Shown piece after piece: positions 8,101 through 14,500 of a DNA stretch of 19,271 nucleotides. A model generated the notes under the pieces. That model worked only from the letters and a program-made list of their open reading frames with translations, was not told where the DNA came from and searched no databases. A program made the position numbers and the translations under genes. This DNA comes from an uncultured Eubacteriales bacterium (GTDB lineage Bacteria > Bacillota > Clostridia > Oscillospirales > Oscillospiraceae), in the NCBI GenBank assembly GCA_900555665.1, contig USLX01000033.1, positions 1-19,271 on the forward strand, read 5' to 3'. How positions within the stretch are numbered: position 1 is the stretch's first letter; each line of letters starts with the position of its first letter.

Positions 8101-9042
8101 GGCCTTGTTGCCGCGGATCTGTGCGCTGCCGCCGATCTCGACGGCAGAAGGCTTGTCGCCTGTCTCGGAACCGGTGCACGCATAGATCGCGCCGCCGTTT
8201 TGGGCGCTCTCATTTCCTTCTATGACGGCGCTGCCGTCGATCGTGAGCCGGGTGCCGTTCTTCACATAGAACGCGCCGCCATTGCTGCTCTTATTGTTCG
8301 TGATCCTAGCGCTGCCGCCGATGTGGATGGTCGCGTTTGAGGCGTAAATGACGCCAAAACCGACGGTTGCACAGTCCTTGATCTCGCCGCCGGTCATGTT
8401 GAAGGTATTGTCTCTGCTGGTTATGCCGACGACAATGCCACTAAGTCCGTTCGGCGTGGTGCAGTTTTGAATGACGCCGCCTTCCATGTTGAAGGTCGTT
8501 TTTGGCCTGCTGAGGTTGATGACCGAGAGCGAGTATGTACCGCCGAAACGCTCGATCATGCCGGACTTCATTGTAAAGGTGGAGCCCCTTTTAAGCGAGA
8601 CGGCGCCCGCGCGGCAGGTTTTTGTGCCCTCTCCGTCCTGATATTCCTGACCGAGATACGCAAAGGTCAGCTTGCCGGTCTTTTCCGGGCTGCTGTCCAT
8701 CAGCGTGAAGGAGGCTTCGATCTTTTGGGGCTCATCGCCGACGACGAACATGGCATAGCCGTTGTATTCTTCCTTGGTGGGCGGCCTCAGGGTGATCGTG
8801 TAGCCGTTCAGGTCCAGCGTGAGATCGCCGTAGACATATATGTTGTTGGGTTTGGTGACATCAAAGCTCTGAGTGACCTTGACATAGTGCGTGCCAGGGG
8901 ACTGTGCCTGTGTGCGCAGCTCGGTTTCAGTGCTGATTTCAGTCCAATTCACGTTGGCTGGGACATCTTCCGCACTCGCCGTGACACAGAGCAGCGCCGC
9001 ACAGGCGGCGAGCGCGATCAAAATCGCAAAAAATCGTTTCAT
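5140..9042 (-). CDS. Secreted beta-helix/InlB-repeat surface protein with C-terminal SLH domains
   Basis: 1300 residues. A signal peptide is clear, with probable cleavage after ASA at residue 24. Residues about 150-450 are short beta-helix-like repeats (TFNMTGGEI, GGAIYA, TMTGGTI). About 482-548 is an InlB B-repeat (Listeria-Bacteroides type) ending TLYAGW. About 550-690 looks like an Ig-like/ASH-type beta domain. About 690-1030 holds Ig-like MBG-type modules (RTYDGNQ, DAGTYQI, LVYNGETQ). About 1036-1111 is a divergent InlB repeat ending in IEAEF. Three SLH repeats follow (about 1115-1160, 1178-1225, 1237-1285). This is an adhesin-like, non-enzymatic architecture; SLH domains usually bind pyruvylated secondary cell-wall polymer. 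GGAGGAG lies just upstream of the ATG inside the preceding gene, and the ATG overlaps that gene's TGA, so translation is probably coupled. The ligand is unknown. Confidence 0.9.
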   Translation of the reverse strand: MKRFFAILIALAACAALLCVTASAEDVPANVNWTEISTETELRTQAQSPGTHYVKVTQSFDVTKPNNIYVYGDLTLDLNGYTITLRPPTKEEYNGYAMFVVGDEPQKIEASFTLMDSSPEKTGKLTFAYLGQEYQDGEGTKTCRAGAVSLKRGSTFTMKSGMIERFGGTYSLSVINLSRPKTTFNMEGGVIQNCTTPNGLSGIVVGITSRDNTFNMTGGEIKDCATVGFGVIYASNATIHIGGSARITNNKSSNGGAFYVKNGTRLTIDGSAVIEGNESAQNGGAIYACTGSETGDKPSAVEIGGSAQIRGNKATGYGKGGAIYAMDASITMTGGTISANSAANGSHEVYLAGSSAQSPSVFTMSGGKIEHTTAASSSPRLASFQINANSELRISNNAEITLSGEQNAFDLIDTGKLTATGGTVIASGTDAAIAMKLSSKASVNPEKAATFAGADEKTAAFVTYPDRNTYWVNKYVKLVPGWTLTLDNNGHGDRPNPIIVPKNYRANIQKLDTTDGYLCTGWYYDQECTRMYTNEDRFTQDTTLYAGWVKNGDFGLRISGWKEEDGENILQYDDVTYDTPEANENQTKTFTIQNIGSETLEVALYAASTVPLNQFYFGRDAEKEFIKTVVLAPGEGKTVYAEYVTPSLWPNIWQDVSKPRIDGPYPITVTAKNDASKTMTYYFWMKRQLIRATTSLATPTLTTSSYPYGTKLDDITPPAGWSWVDAADARLPAGTTSAQARYTLSDDEKLFYDWSGVEGYDALTQTVTRDIALTITKGNAPALLFTCTLPTERTYDGNQKLASVTAKEAGSDGYAPYTGTITVLYNGSPTPPTDAGTYQISIALGGDGNYNACSAGNAVSDAQTWRFTIAPATVALPTAVSGLVYNGETQTGVALPEGAHYTLRNNTAKNAGDYTATASLTDKKNYAWPDGTSEDKQIAWSIAKAAPGEITVLMQGFACGSTPPTPTLSANPGNAQVRFYYTGEKQSSGGTLWSANEGRKLLSGTYYIYAELEESANYTAYTTAPTAFSVYSLAAGVSIRVAETEHGRIQAPPSALPGSTVPVRAEPNTGYLLGSLRVTDANGKRIPVTKKTDGSYTFLMPNSTVRIEAEFVSGNPFVDVPASAWYADAVCSAWANGLIDGVDKTHFRPDGSLTVAQAIKLAAALHQRLQTSEVTLENGSPWYRSYLEYAVTNGIVEEAYLRCSAEALNAPVQRDEFAHILYGAAKSYTAINEIGADALPDIKTGDRYAAEIYTLYRAGVLTGSDRSGTFYPASSLRRSEAAAILIRAFDESARRTVSLQ

Positions 9043-9767
9043 AGCTTCTCCTCCGTCTGAAAATTCCGGCCCCGGCTCTCCGCCATTGCCGATTCATACC
9101 CTTCTTCCACCTGCCGAACCGTCTGCGCGACCACGGCCTGCGCCGCCGCGTGCAGATCCATCCCCGCCGCCGCGTCCACGACCGGCAGATAGCTCTCCTC
9201 CGGCACGCGGTAGATGCGGAAGCAGCACCCCAGATAGCGCCGCAGCTTCGCCTCCATCGTAAAATAGAGGTCGCAGGGCTTTGCCATAAAGCCGCGCGTG
9301 ATGCTCGCCGAGGCGATATCCAGCTCGTAAAAATCCCGTGCCGTCGCCTCGGGGAGATAGGGGCCGAAGATGTGCGCCAGCTTTTCCGCCGTGCTCTGGT
9401 AGATAAACTCCGACGTCGACGGCAGCGTATATGCCGTGACATAGAGCTCGCGCAGCTGCTCGGAGCATTCGGCGATGTGCATCTGCAAACTCGTCTCCAC
9501 CGCGTAGATCTGCAGCGGATCGGCCTGCGCGCCCAGCATCCGCTCCACGGTCTGAAACTGCCCGGCAAACATATGCCGCACCAGCTCCAGCAGCACGCCC
9601 TCCTTATTGCCGTAGAGATAAAACGGCGACCCGTTGGACACGCCCGCAAGCTCCGCGACCTCGCGGCTCGACGCCCCGGCGTAGCCCTTCTCCAGAAATA
9701 CCTTCGCCGACGCGCTGAGAATCTTCCGCCGGGTCTGCGCGCCGCGCGCCTGGATCGGTTCCCGCAT
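9039..9767 (-). CDS. TetR/AcrR-family transcriptional regulator
   Basis: 242 residues from ATG at 9767. The N-terminal 60 residues are a typical TetR DNA-binding domain: RRKILSASAKVFLEKGYAGAS, then the helix-turn-helix REVAELAGVSNGSPFYLYGNKEGVL. The rest is a helical ligand/dimerisation domain I cannot assign to a subfamily. A longer in-frame start at 9974 is rejected because the extra residues precede the conserved domain, run through the promoter, and have no family match. AAAGGG lies about 8 bases before 9767. The TGA stop overlaps the ATG of the SLH surface-protein gene (ATGA). The regulator therefore probably controls its own operon, and perhaps the divergent EamA gene as well. Confidence 0.9.
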   Translation of the reverse strand: MREPIQARGAQTRRKILSASAKVFLEKGYAGASSREVAELAGVSNGSPFYLYGNKEGVLLELVRHMFAGQFQTVERMLGAQADPLQIYAVETSLQMHIAECSEQLRELYVTAYTLPSTSEFIYQSTAEKLAHIFGPYLPEATARDFYELDIASASITRGFMAKPCDLYFTMEAKLRRYLGCCFRIYRVPEESYLPVVDAAAGMDLHAAAQAVVAQTVRQVEEGYESAMAESRGRNFQTEEKL

Positions 9768-9779
9768 GGAATCCGCCCT

Positions 9780-9803
9780 TTCATTCGTAAACTTATTCGC
9801 AAA
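9780..9803 (-). repeat. Tandem 12-bp repeats, candidate TetR operator
   Basis: On the minus strand TTTGCGAATAAG (9803-9792) is followed directly by TTTACGAATGAA (9791-9780), 9 of 12 bases identical. The pair lies just after the -10 box of the TetR promoter and before the Shine-Dalgarno, where a repressor would block transcription. Use as an operator is inference. Confidence 0.45.
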
Positions 9804-9806
9804 TAA

Positions 9807-9835
9807 ATTATAACGGATCTGCCCCACAATTGCAA
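9807..9835 (-). promoter_or_regulatory. Promoter of the tetR-SLH operon
   Basis: On the minus strand: -35 TTGCAA (9835-9830), a 17-base spacer, and a perfect -10 TATAAT (9812-9807). The start site would fall near 9800, within the tandem repeats. The coding start follows about 40 bases after the -10 box. Confidence 0.8.
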
Positions 9836-10005
9836 GAGAAAAATGGGAAAGGCGCGCAGCTCCGCGAGCCGGGCGGAACAGGCACGTTTCATGACAGTTC
9901 CTTTCGAGGTTATCCGTCTCCAGGGTGTATTCTTTCGTGCAGCACGCCTTTGCGGCGATGGCAAGCGGGCGCAAGGAAGATTTCCGTTTCCGTTCGGCAA
10001 ACTTG

Positions 10006-10014
10006 TGCTACAAT
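10006..10014 (+). promoter_or_regulatory. Extended -10 promoter of the EamA gene
   Basis: TGCTACAAT is an extended -10 element (TG, one base, TACAAT). The -35 region about 17 bases upstream is only weakly matching. Transcription would start near 10021 and give a leader of about 30 bases to the ATG at 10050. Confidence 0.55.
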
Positions 10015-10049
10015 AGAAGAACTTCAAACCAAGGGAGCGCGAAGGACAC

Positions 10050-10463
10050 ATGTGGGTTTTGTATGCGTTTGCCTCGGCGCTGTTTGCGGGGCTGACGGCG
10101 GTGCTCGCCAAGTGCGGAATCCGGAAGACGGATTCGACCGTGGCGACCGCGATCCGCACCATCGTGGTGTTGATTTTTTCGTGGGTGATGGTCTTCCTGG
10201 TCGGATCGCAGGGGCAGATTGCGGAGATCGGCGGGAAGACGCTGCTGTTTTTGATCCTGTCGGGGCTTGCGACCGGGGCAAGCTGGCTGTGCTGTTTCCG
10301 GGCGCTGCAGGACGGGCCGGCGAGTGTGGTCGCGCCGATTGACAAGCTGAGCATTCTGGTGACGACTTTGTTCTCGTGGCTGGTCTTCCACGAAAAGCTG
10401 ACAAAAAAGGCCGTCATCGGCCTAGTCTTTGTCATCGGCGGAACGCTTTTGATGCTGTTATAG
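10050..10463 (+). CDS. Single-domain EamA/DMT-family transporter
   Basis: 137 residues with about five hydrophobic segments (3-22, 30-51, 63-82, 90-113, 119-137), corresponding to one EamA domain. Typical EamA features include the CCFRALQDGPASVVAPIDKLS stretch and a FHEKLT turn before the final helix, which ends GGTLLML. Canonical members have two such domains in about 300 residues; single-domain proteins of this size exist and presumably work as dimers. The substrate cannot be told from sequence. GAAGGA lies close to the ATG. The gene has its own promoter and terminator and is divergent from the TetR gene. Confidence 0.88.
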   Translation: MWVLYAFASALFAGLTAVLAKCGIRKTDSTVATAIRTIVVLIFSWVMVFLVGSQGQIAEIGGKTLLFLILSGLATGASWLCCFRALQDGPASVVAPIDKLSILVTTLFSWLVFHEKLTKKAVIGLVFVIGGTLLMLL

Positions 10464-10470
10464 TGCCAAG

Positions 10471-10503
10471 GCCCCGGCCGCGTTTCGGCCGGGGCATTTT
10501 TGT
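10471..10503 (+). terminator. Intrinsic terminator after the EamA gene
   Basis: A perfect 10-bp GC-rich stem, GCCCCGGCCG (10471-10480) with CGGCCGGGGC (10486-10495), closes a 5-base loop and is followed by ATTTTTGT. It starts 7 bases after the stop codon. Confidence 0.9.
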
Positions 10504-10519
10504 GCTGCCTGTCGGGACG

Positions 10520-10837
10520 CAGGAAATCCGAGGCGGACGATCTGCATCCGCATCGCCCCGTCGCCCAGCGCCGCAAGAAACCGGAAAAAGCGGCTGACAG
10601 AGGGGCGGCGAAGGCTCTGGTATCCCTGCATATAGCCGCGTTGACAATGTTCATGGCGAAGCGGTCTTCTTTTTCGAAATCCGGCAGGTCGGCGATCAGG
10701 CGCCGATCCGTTTGCCCGGCCTTGGCGCTGACGGTCTTCGCGGTTTTGGCCGGGAGGGCGAACTCCTGCGTCGGGTGCCTTTCAAATGAGGTGGAAAACA
10801 GCACCCACATTCCCCAGGGCTGACCGAAGTATTGCAT
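10520..10837 (-). pseudogene. Frameshifted, truncated gene remnant (possibly ATC-hydrolase-like family)
   Basis: An ATG at 10837 has a well-placed AAAGGAG Shine-Dalgarno 8 bases upstream. About 65 convincing codons follow (YFGQPWGMWVLFSTSFERH, then LIADLPDFEKEDRFAMNIVNA). Near 10637 the frame appears to shift: the third minus frame continues with GYMQGYQSLRRPSVSRFF and ALGDGAMRMQ, while the original frame turns into low-quality arginine/alanine-rich sequence. The rest of the gene is gone where the EamA terminator begins. The text recalls proteins annotated as L-2-amino-thiazoline-4-carboxylic acid hydrolase in gut Clostridia, but I recognise this only loosely. The right end is approximate. 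It could instead be an intact short hypothetical protein. Confidence 0.45.
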
Positions 10838-10863
10838 GGGAAGCTCTCCTTTTGCGGGTTTGC

Positions 10864-10917
10864 TTTGAATCGGTTCCCGGTATTTAGTTAAATATGTTTA
10901 ACCAATGTCGATTCAAA
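10864..10917. repeat. Nested palindrome upstream of the gene remnant
   Basis: An outer 9-bp inverted repeat, TTTGAATCG (10864-10872) and CGATTCAAA (10909-10917), surrounds an inner palindrome GTTAAATATGTTTAAC (10887-10902; 6-bp arms around TATG). The AT-rich centre in GC-rich surroundings and the position 27-80 bases before the ATG at 10837 suggest a promoter/operator. I see no clean -35/-10 pair. Confidence 0.55.
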
Positions 10918-10937
10918 CGGCCGCGCGCAGCGGCCGT
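10917..10937. repeat. GC-rich hairpin beside the nested palindrome
   Basis: ACGGCCGC (10917-10924) and GCGGCCGT (10930-10937) form a perfect 8-bp stem around GCGCA. On the plus strand a T-rich stretch follows (TGTGTTTATTTTG), but no plus-strand gene ends here. On the minus strand it may be a second, weak terminator for the cobalamin operon. Confidence 0.4.
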
Positions 10938-10976
10938 TGTGTTTATTTTGAACAGGTTTTGAAATTTGCAAGAGGG

Positions 10977-11009
10977 TTTTAAAATTTTCCGGCCCGCATC
11001 GCAGGCCGG
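10977..11009 (-). terminator. Terminator of the cobalamin operon
   Basis: On the minus strand a stem CCGGCCTGC (11009-11001) pairs with GCGGGCCGG (10997-10989) around a 3-base loop, with one G-T wobble. AAAATTTTAAAA follows. It lies 6 bases after the cbiP stop codon. The T tract is short, so it may be only moderately efficient. Confidence 0.65.
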
Positions 11010-11015
11010 GACGGC

Positions 11016-12479
11016 TCAATCCTGCCGGTGGAGAATGCGATAGACGGCGGCCAGATCCATGCTCCCGCGAACGGCGTCGGCAAGCAGGTCATACTGCTGC
11101 TCCTTATATGCGCGCAGGTCGAACGACCCGAGCGCGGAGGCGTCGAGACCGCGGCGATCGCAGAGGGCCTTTAAAACCGCGTCGGCAACACCGGGGGCGT
11201 CGAAAAGGCCGTGGACATAGCTGCCGTAGACATTGCCTGTACCGACCAGCGCGGGCTTCGGCGCGGCGCTGCGGCCCATGTGGATCTCATAGCCCTCGTA
11301 GGCAAGGCCGTTGAGCGCGGAGAACACACCGGGTACGCCGGAGAAGACGCCGGAGGTCTGTCGCTGGATCTTGTCCCCCTGGAAGACCGTCTCCATGTCG
11401 AGCAGGCCGAGGCCGCGCAGCTCCCGGCCCGGGGTGGATTCCACGCCGTCCGGATCCAGAATGCGTTGGCCGAGCATCTGATAGCCGCCGCAGACGCCAA
11501 AAATCAGCGTACCGCGCGCAGCTTGCTGCAAAATGGCACTCTCCAGGCCACTCTCTCGCAGCCAGACCAGATCGGCAATGGTGCTCTTGGTACCGGGGAG
11601 GAAGATGAGATCCGGCTGGCCGAGCTCCCGCACGGATGTCACATAGCGCAGCGAAACATTGGCATAGCGCTCGAAGGGCGAAAAGTCGGTAAAATTGGAG
11701 AGGTAGGGCAGACGGATGACGGCAAGATCGAGGAGCTTGCGCGCGGTTTGGGCGGTGAAGCGGGAGGTGAGGCTGTCTTCGTCGTCGACGTCAACGTGTG
11801 TATACGGCACGACGCCGAGGACAGGGACGCCGCAGAGCTGCTCCAACATCTCGAGCCCCGGAGCGAGGATGCTGCGGTCGCCCCGAAACTTGTTGACGAT
11901 GGTACCCTTGACACGGGCTCGCTCTTCTGGCTCGAGAAGGGCAACCGTGCCATAAAGCTGGGCAAAGACGCCGCCGCGGTCAATATCGCCGATGAGCAGC
12001 ACCGGCGCGTCAACCAGCTCCGCCAGGCCCATATTGACGAAATCGCCCTGCTTGAGGTTGATTTCGGCGGGGCTGCCCGCACCCTCGATCACGATGACGT
12101 CATATTCCGAAGCCAGACTCTCATAGGCCGTCATGACGGCAGGGAGCAGCTCGCGCTTGCGGGCATAGTAGTCCATGGCGCGCAGATTGCCCAGGACGCG
12201 GCCGTTCACGATAACCTGGCTGCCGGAATCGGTGGTGGGCTTGAGCAGGATGGGGTTCATGCGCACGTCGGGTGCAATCCCCGCCGCCTCGGCCTGGACA
12301 ACCTGGGCGCGGCCCATCTCGCCGCCGGAAGCGGTGATAAAGGAATTGAGGGCCATATTCTGGCTCTTAAAGGGGGCCACGCGGTAACCGTCCTGCCGGA
12401 AAATACGGCAGAGCGCGGCGGCGAGCAGGCTCTTGCCCACGTTGGACATGGTGCCCTGGAGCATGATGTTCAGTGCCAT
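11016..12479 (-). CDS. cbiP: Cobyric acid synthase CbiP (CobQ)
   Basis: 487 residues, normal for the family. CbiP amidates the b, d, e and g side chains of adenosylcobyrinic a,c-diamide using glutamine and ATP, in the cytoplasm. The N-terminal dethiobiotin-synthetase-like ATPase domain has the P-loop-like GTMSNVGKS (9-17), PFKSQNMALNS, EGAGSPAEINL and GDIDRGGVFAQ. The C-terminal class I glutamine amidotransferase domain has the nucleophile C330 in FGVCGGYQMLG and H422 in YVHGLFD. The start has GGAGG 7 bases upstream and overlaps the cobD end by 10 bases. It is the last gene of the operon, followed by a terminator. Confidence 0.97.
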   Translation of the reverse strand: MALNIMLQGTMSNVGKSLLAAALCRIFRQDGYRVAPFKSQNMALNSFITASGGEMGRAQVVQAEAAGIAPDVRMNPILLKPTTDSGSQVIVNGRVLGNLRAMDYYARKRELLPAVMTAYESLASEYDVIVIEGAGSPAEINLKQGDFVNMGLAELVDAPVLLIGDIDRGGVFAQLYGTVALLEPEERARVKGTIVNKFRGDRSILAPGLEMLEQLCGVPVLGVVPYTHVDVDDEDSLTSRFTAQTARKLLDLAVIRLPYLSNFTDFSPFERYANVSLRYVTSVRELGQPDLIFLPGTKSTIADLVWLRESGLESAILQQAARGTLIFGVCGGYQMLGQRILDPDGVESTPGRELRGLGLLDMETVFQGDKIQRQTSGVFSGVPGVFSALNGLAYEGYEIHMGRSAAPKPALVGTGNVYGSYVHGLFDAPGVADAVLKALCDRRGLDASALGSFDLRAYKEQQYDLLADAVRGSMDLAAVYRILHRQD

Positions 12480-13528
12480 GACGGATCCTCCATACAGCGC
12501 CCCAGCGCGGTGAGCAGCGCGGCGTTTTCTTCATGTAAGCGGACGGCGGTGCGATACCAGCCGGGGCCCAGCCCGGAGTAGTTGGCGCAATTGCGGATGG
12601 CAATGCCATCCCGGCGCAGCGCTGCGTCCAGCCCCGGCGGGGCGGAAAAGAGCAGATAGTTGGCCTCGGACGGAATGACCTTCAATCCGAGGGCCCGCAG
12701 ACCGCCGGAAAGGAAGGCACGCTCCGCCGCGATTTGCACGCGGGCACGCGCAGGCCAATCCGGTTCCTGCAGCGCGGCCGCGCCGGCGGCCTGCGCAGGC
12801 AGCGAGACGTTCCACGGCTGCACGGATGAGGCCATCGCGCCGAGCAGGGCCGCATCCGCCGCGAGGCAGTACCCCACGCGCACCCCGGCAAGGGCGTAGC
12901 TTTTGGTGAGCGCCTTCAAAATCAAAAGGTTGGGATAGGCAGGAAGCAGATCCTTGGCGGAAGGGGCGTCTGTAAAGTCCAAAAAACATTCGTCGAGCAG
13001 CACCTGCGTGGACTGGGCGCGGCAGCGCTCCAGCACCTGCTCCAGAAGGGGGCGCGGAAGCAGGCGGCCCGTGGGATTATTCGGCGAACAGAGAAACAGC
13101 ACATCCGGCCGCTCCCGCGCGAGGGAGTCCAGCAGTCTCCCGTCCGGCAAAAATCCATCTTCAGCGGAGAGCGGATGGCGCAGGATGGCGGCGCCAAAAT
13201 GGCGCGCAGCAGCGCTGTATTCCGAAAACGTGGGCGCAAGCTCCAGCACGCGCCGGGGCCGCAGCGCGTCGCAGTACGCATAGATGAGCTCCGCCGCGCC
13301 CGCGCCGCAGAGGATTGTCTCCGGCGGGAGCGATTCGTGCACGGCAATGGCCGCCAAAAGTGCACGGCAATAGGGATCCGGATATTGGCGGACGTCCGCC
13401 GCCGCAGCTTGCAGCGCGGCAATGACCCGGAGCGGCGGGCCGAGGGGATTGACATTTGCGGAAAAATCCAGACGGACGGGCGCGCCGTAGACATCTCCGC
13501 CGTGCGGGTTGTCGGTTCGATAGAGCAT
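12470..13528 (-). CDS. cobD: Threonine-phosphate decarboxylase CobD (PLP enzyme)
   Basis: 352 residues, class I/II aminotransferase fold. CobD decarboxylates L-threonine-3-phosphate to (R)-1-amino-2-propanol phosphate, the linker of the nucleotide loop. Visible features are the start NPHGGDVY and DFSANVNPLGPP, CSPNNPTG (147-154), LLDECFLDF (D179), the PLP lysine K209 in ALTKSYALAGVRVGY, and the late arginine motif WYRTAVR. Close relatives include histidinol-phosphate aminotransferase, but the NPHGG and DFSxNxNPLGPP start and the location beside cbiB favour CobD. GAGG precedes the ATG by 7 bases. The cbiB stop lies 9 bases upstream. Confidence 0.94.
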   Translation of the reverse strand: MLYRTDNPHGGDVYGAPVRLDFSANVNPLGPPLRVIAALQAAAADVRQYPDPYCRALLAAIAVHESLPPETILCGAGAAELIYAYCDALRPRRVLELAPTFSEYSAAARHFGAAILRHPLSAEDGFLPDGRLLDSLARERPDVLFLCSPNNPTGRLLPRPLLEQVLERCRAQSTQVLLDECFLDFTDAPSAKDLLPAYPNLLILKALTKSYALAGVRVGYCLAADAALLGAMASSVQPWNVSLPAQAAGAAALQEPDWPARARVQIAAERAFLSGGLRALGLKVIPSEANYLLFSAPPGLDAALRRDGIAIRNCANYSGLGPGWYRTAVRLHEENAALLTALGRCMEDPSWH

Positions 13529-13537
13529 AGCAGTTCC

Positions 13538-14500
13538 TCAGAAAATGCAGATCGCCTTGACGGCGGCCATGACCAGAAGGACGAGGATCGCCGTGAGGGT
13601 CATGAGGCGGCAGGCGTGGGGGATATCGTCGGGCCGGATGGGACGGATGGGATCTCCGATGGTGTCCTTCCGGTGGAGCACGCCGTGATACCAGGCGTCG
13701 CCCGCAAGGCGCAGCCCCAGAAGGCCGGCGCAGACGGACTCGGTCTGGGCGGAGTTGGGGCTGGCGTGGCGATAGCGGTCGCGCCGGAAGATGCGCCAGC
13801 CGCCCTTGACATCCAGCCGCAGCAGCCAGCCCGCAGCCAGCATAAACATCGCCGAGAGGCGGGCCGGAATCAGATTGAACAGATCGTCCATCTTCGCCGG
13901 GACAAAGCCAAAAAATTGATAGGGCGGATCGATGTAGCCGAGCATGGAGTCCATCGTGTTCACAGCCTTATAAAAAAAGCCGAGCGGCGCGCCGCCGATG
14001 GCCAGATAGAACAGTGGGGCGACCACGCCGTCGGATGTGTTTTCCGCAACCGTTTCGACGGCGGCGCGCGTGACACCGTCGGCATCGAGGCAGGCCGTAT
14101 CGCGGCCCACGATCATGGAGACGGCACGGCGGGCATCCTCGAGTGAGCCGGAGCGGAGCGCGGCATAGACCTTCATGCTCTCGTCGCGCAGGGATCTGGT
14201 GGCCAGAATCTGCCAGCACATCACGCTCTCCACCGCAAGCCGCAGCCAGACGCTCACGCGCATGCAAACCGCAAGGGTGAGCGCCGGAAGCGCCGTGGCA
14301 ATCAGGGCCGTGAGCACCCAGAGGCAGGCCCCGGCGGCGCGCTCCGCGCGGGGCGTTTTGGGAAAGAGGCGGCGAAACAGGCGCTCAAGCGCAGAGATCA
14401 GGCGGCCGATGATGACGACCGGGTGCAGGCCTGTGTGCGGATCGCCGAGCAAAAGGTCGATGCAAAAACCGAGAAGGAGGGCGAAGAGCGACCATTTCAT
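13538..14500 (-). CDS. cbiB: Adenosylcobinamide-phosphate synthase CbiB
   Basis: 320 residues, integral membrane protein. CbiB joins aminopropanol (phosphate) to cobyric acid. Family motifs are LLGDPHTGLHPVVIIGRLI near the N-terminus, VAENTSDGVVAPLFYLAIGG in the middle with KAVNTMDSMLGY just after, and several hydrophobic segments including the last 25 residues. I chose the ATG at 14500 because the protein then begins MKWSLFALLLGFCIDLLLGDP, as expected, and GGAGG lies 9 bases upstream. An in-frame start at 14608 would add 36 residues out of character with the family. The ATG overlaps the TGA of the preceding fusion gene (ATGA). It sits next to cobD, which supplies its substrate. Confidence 0.96.
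   Translation of the reverse strand: MKWSLFALLLGFCIDLLLGDPHTGLHPVVIIGRLISALERLFRRLFPKTPRAERAAGACLWVLTALIATALPALTLAVCMRVSVWLRLAVESVMCWQILATRSLRDESMKVYAALRSGSLEDARRAVSMIVGRDTACLDADGVTRAAVETVAENTSDGVVAPLFYLAIGGAPLGFFYKAVNTMDSMLGYIDPPYQFFGFVPAKMDDLFNLIPARLSAMFMLAAGWLLRLDVKGGWRIFRRDRYRHASPNSAQTESVCAGLLGLRLAGDAWYHGVLHRKDTIGDPIRPIRPDDIPHACRLMTLTAILVLLVMAAVKAICIF

Noticed and set aside
5605..8340. A 911-codon open frame on the plus strand opposite the SLH surface-protein gene
   Set aside because: It has no recognisable domain, is rich in Arg/Gly/Ala, and lies antisense to a gene with a clear signal peptide and domains. It is a shadow of GC-rich codon use.
5900..8700. The repetitive protein text of the surface protein as a DNA repeat or CRISPR array
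   Set aside because: Similarity is at protein level only (degenerate beta-helix and Ig-like modules). There are no identical evenly spaced DNA repeats.
9768..9974. A longer N-terminus for the TetR regulator
   Set aside because: The extra 69 codons cover the promoter and tandem repeats and precede the conserved DNA-binding domain.
8939..10519. Long minus-strand continuation of the frame that starts at 10837, spanning the EamA gene, the tetR promoter and tetR
   Set aside because: Only the first ~65 codons look like protein. Beyond that it is antisense to EamA and out of frame with TetR.
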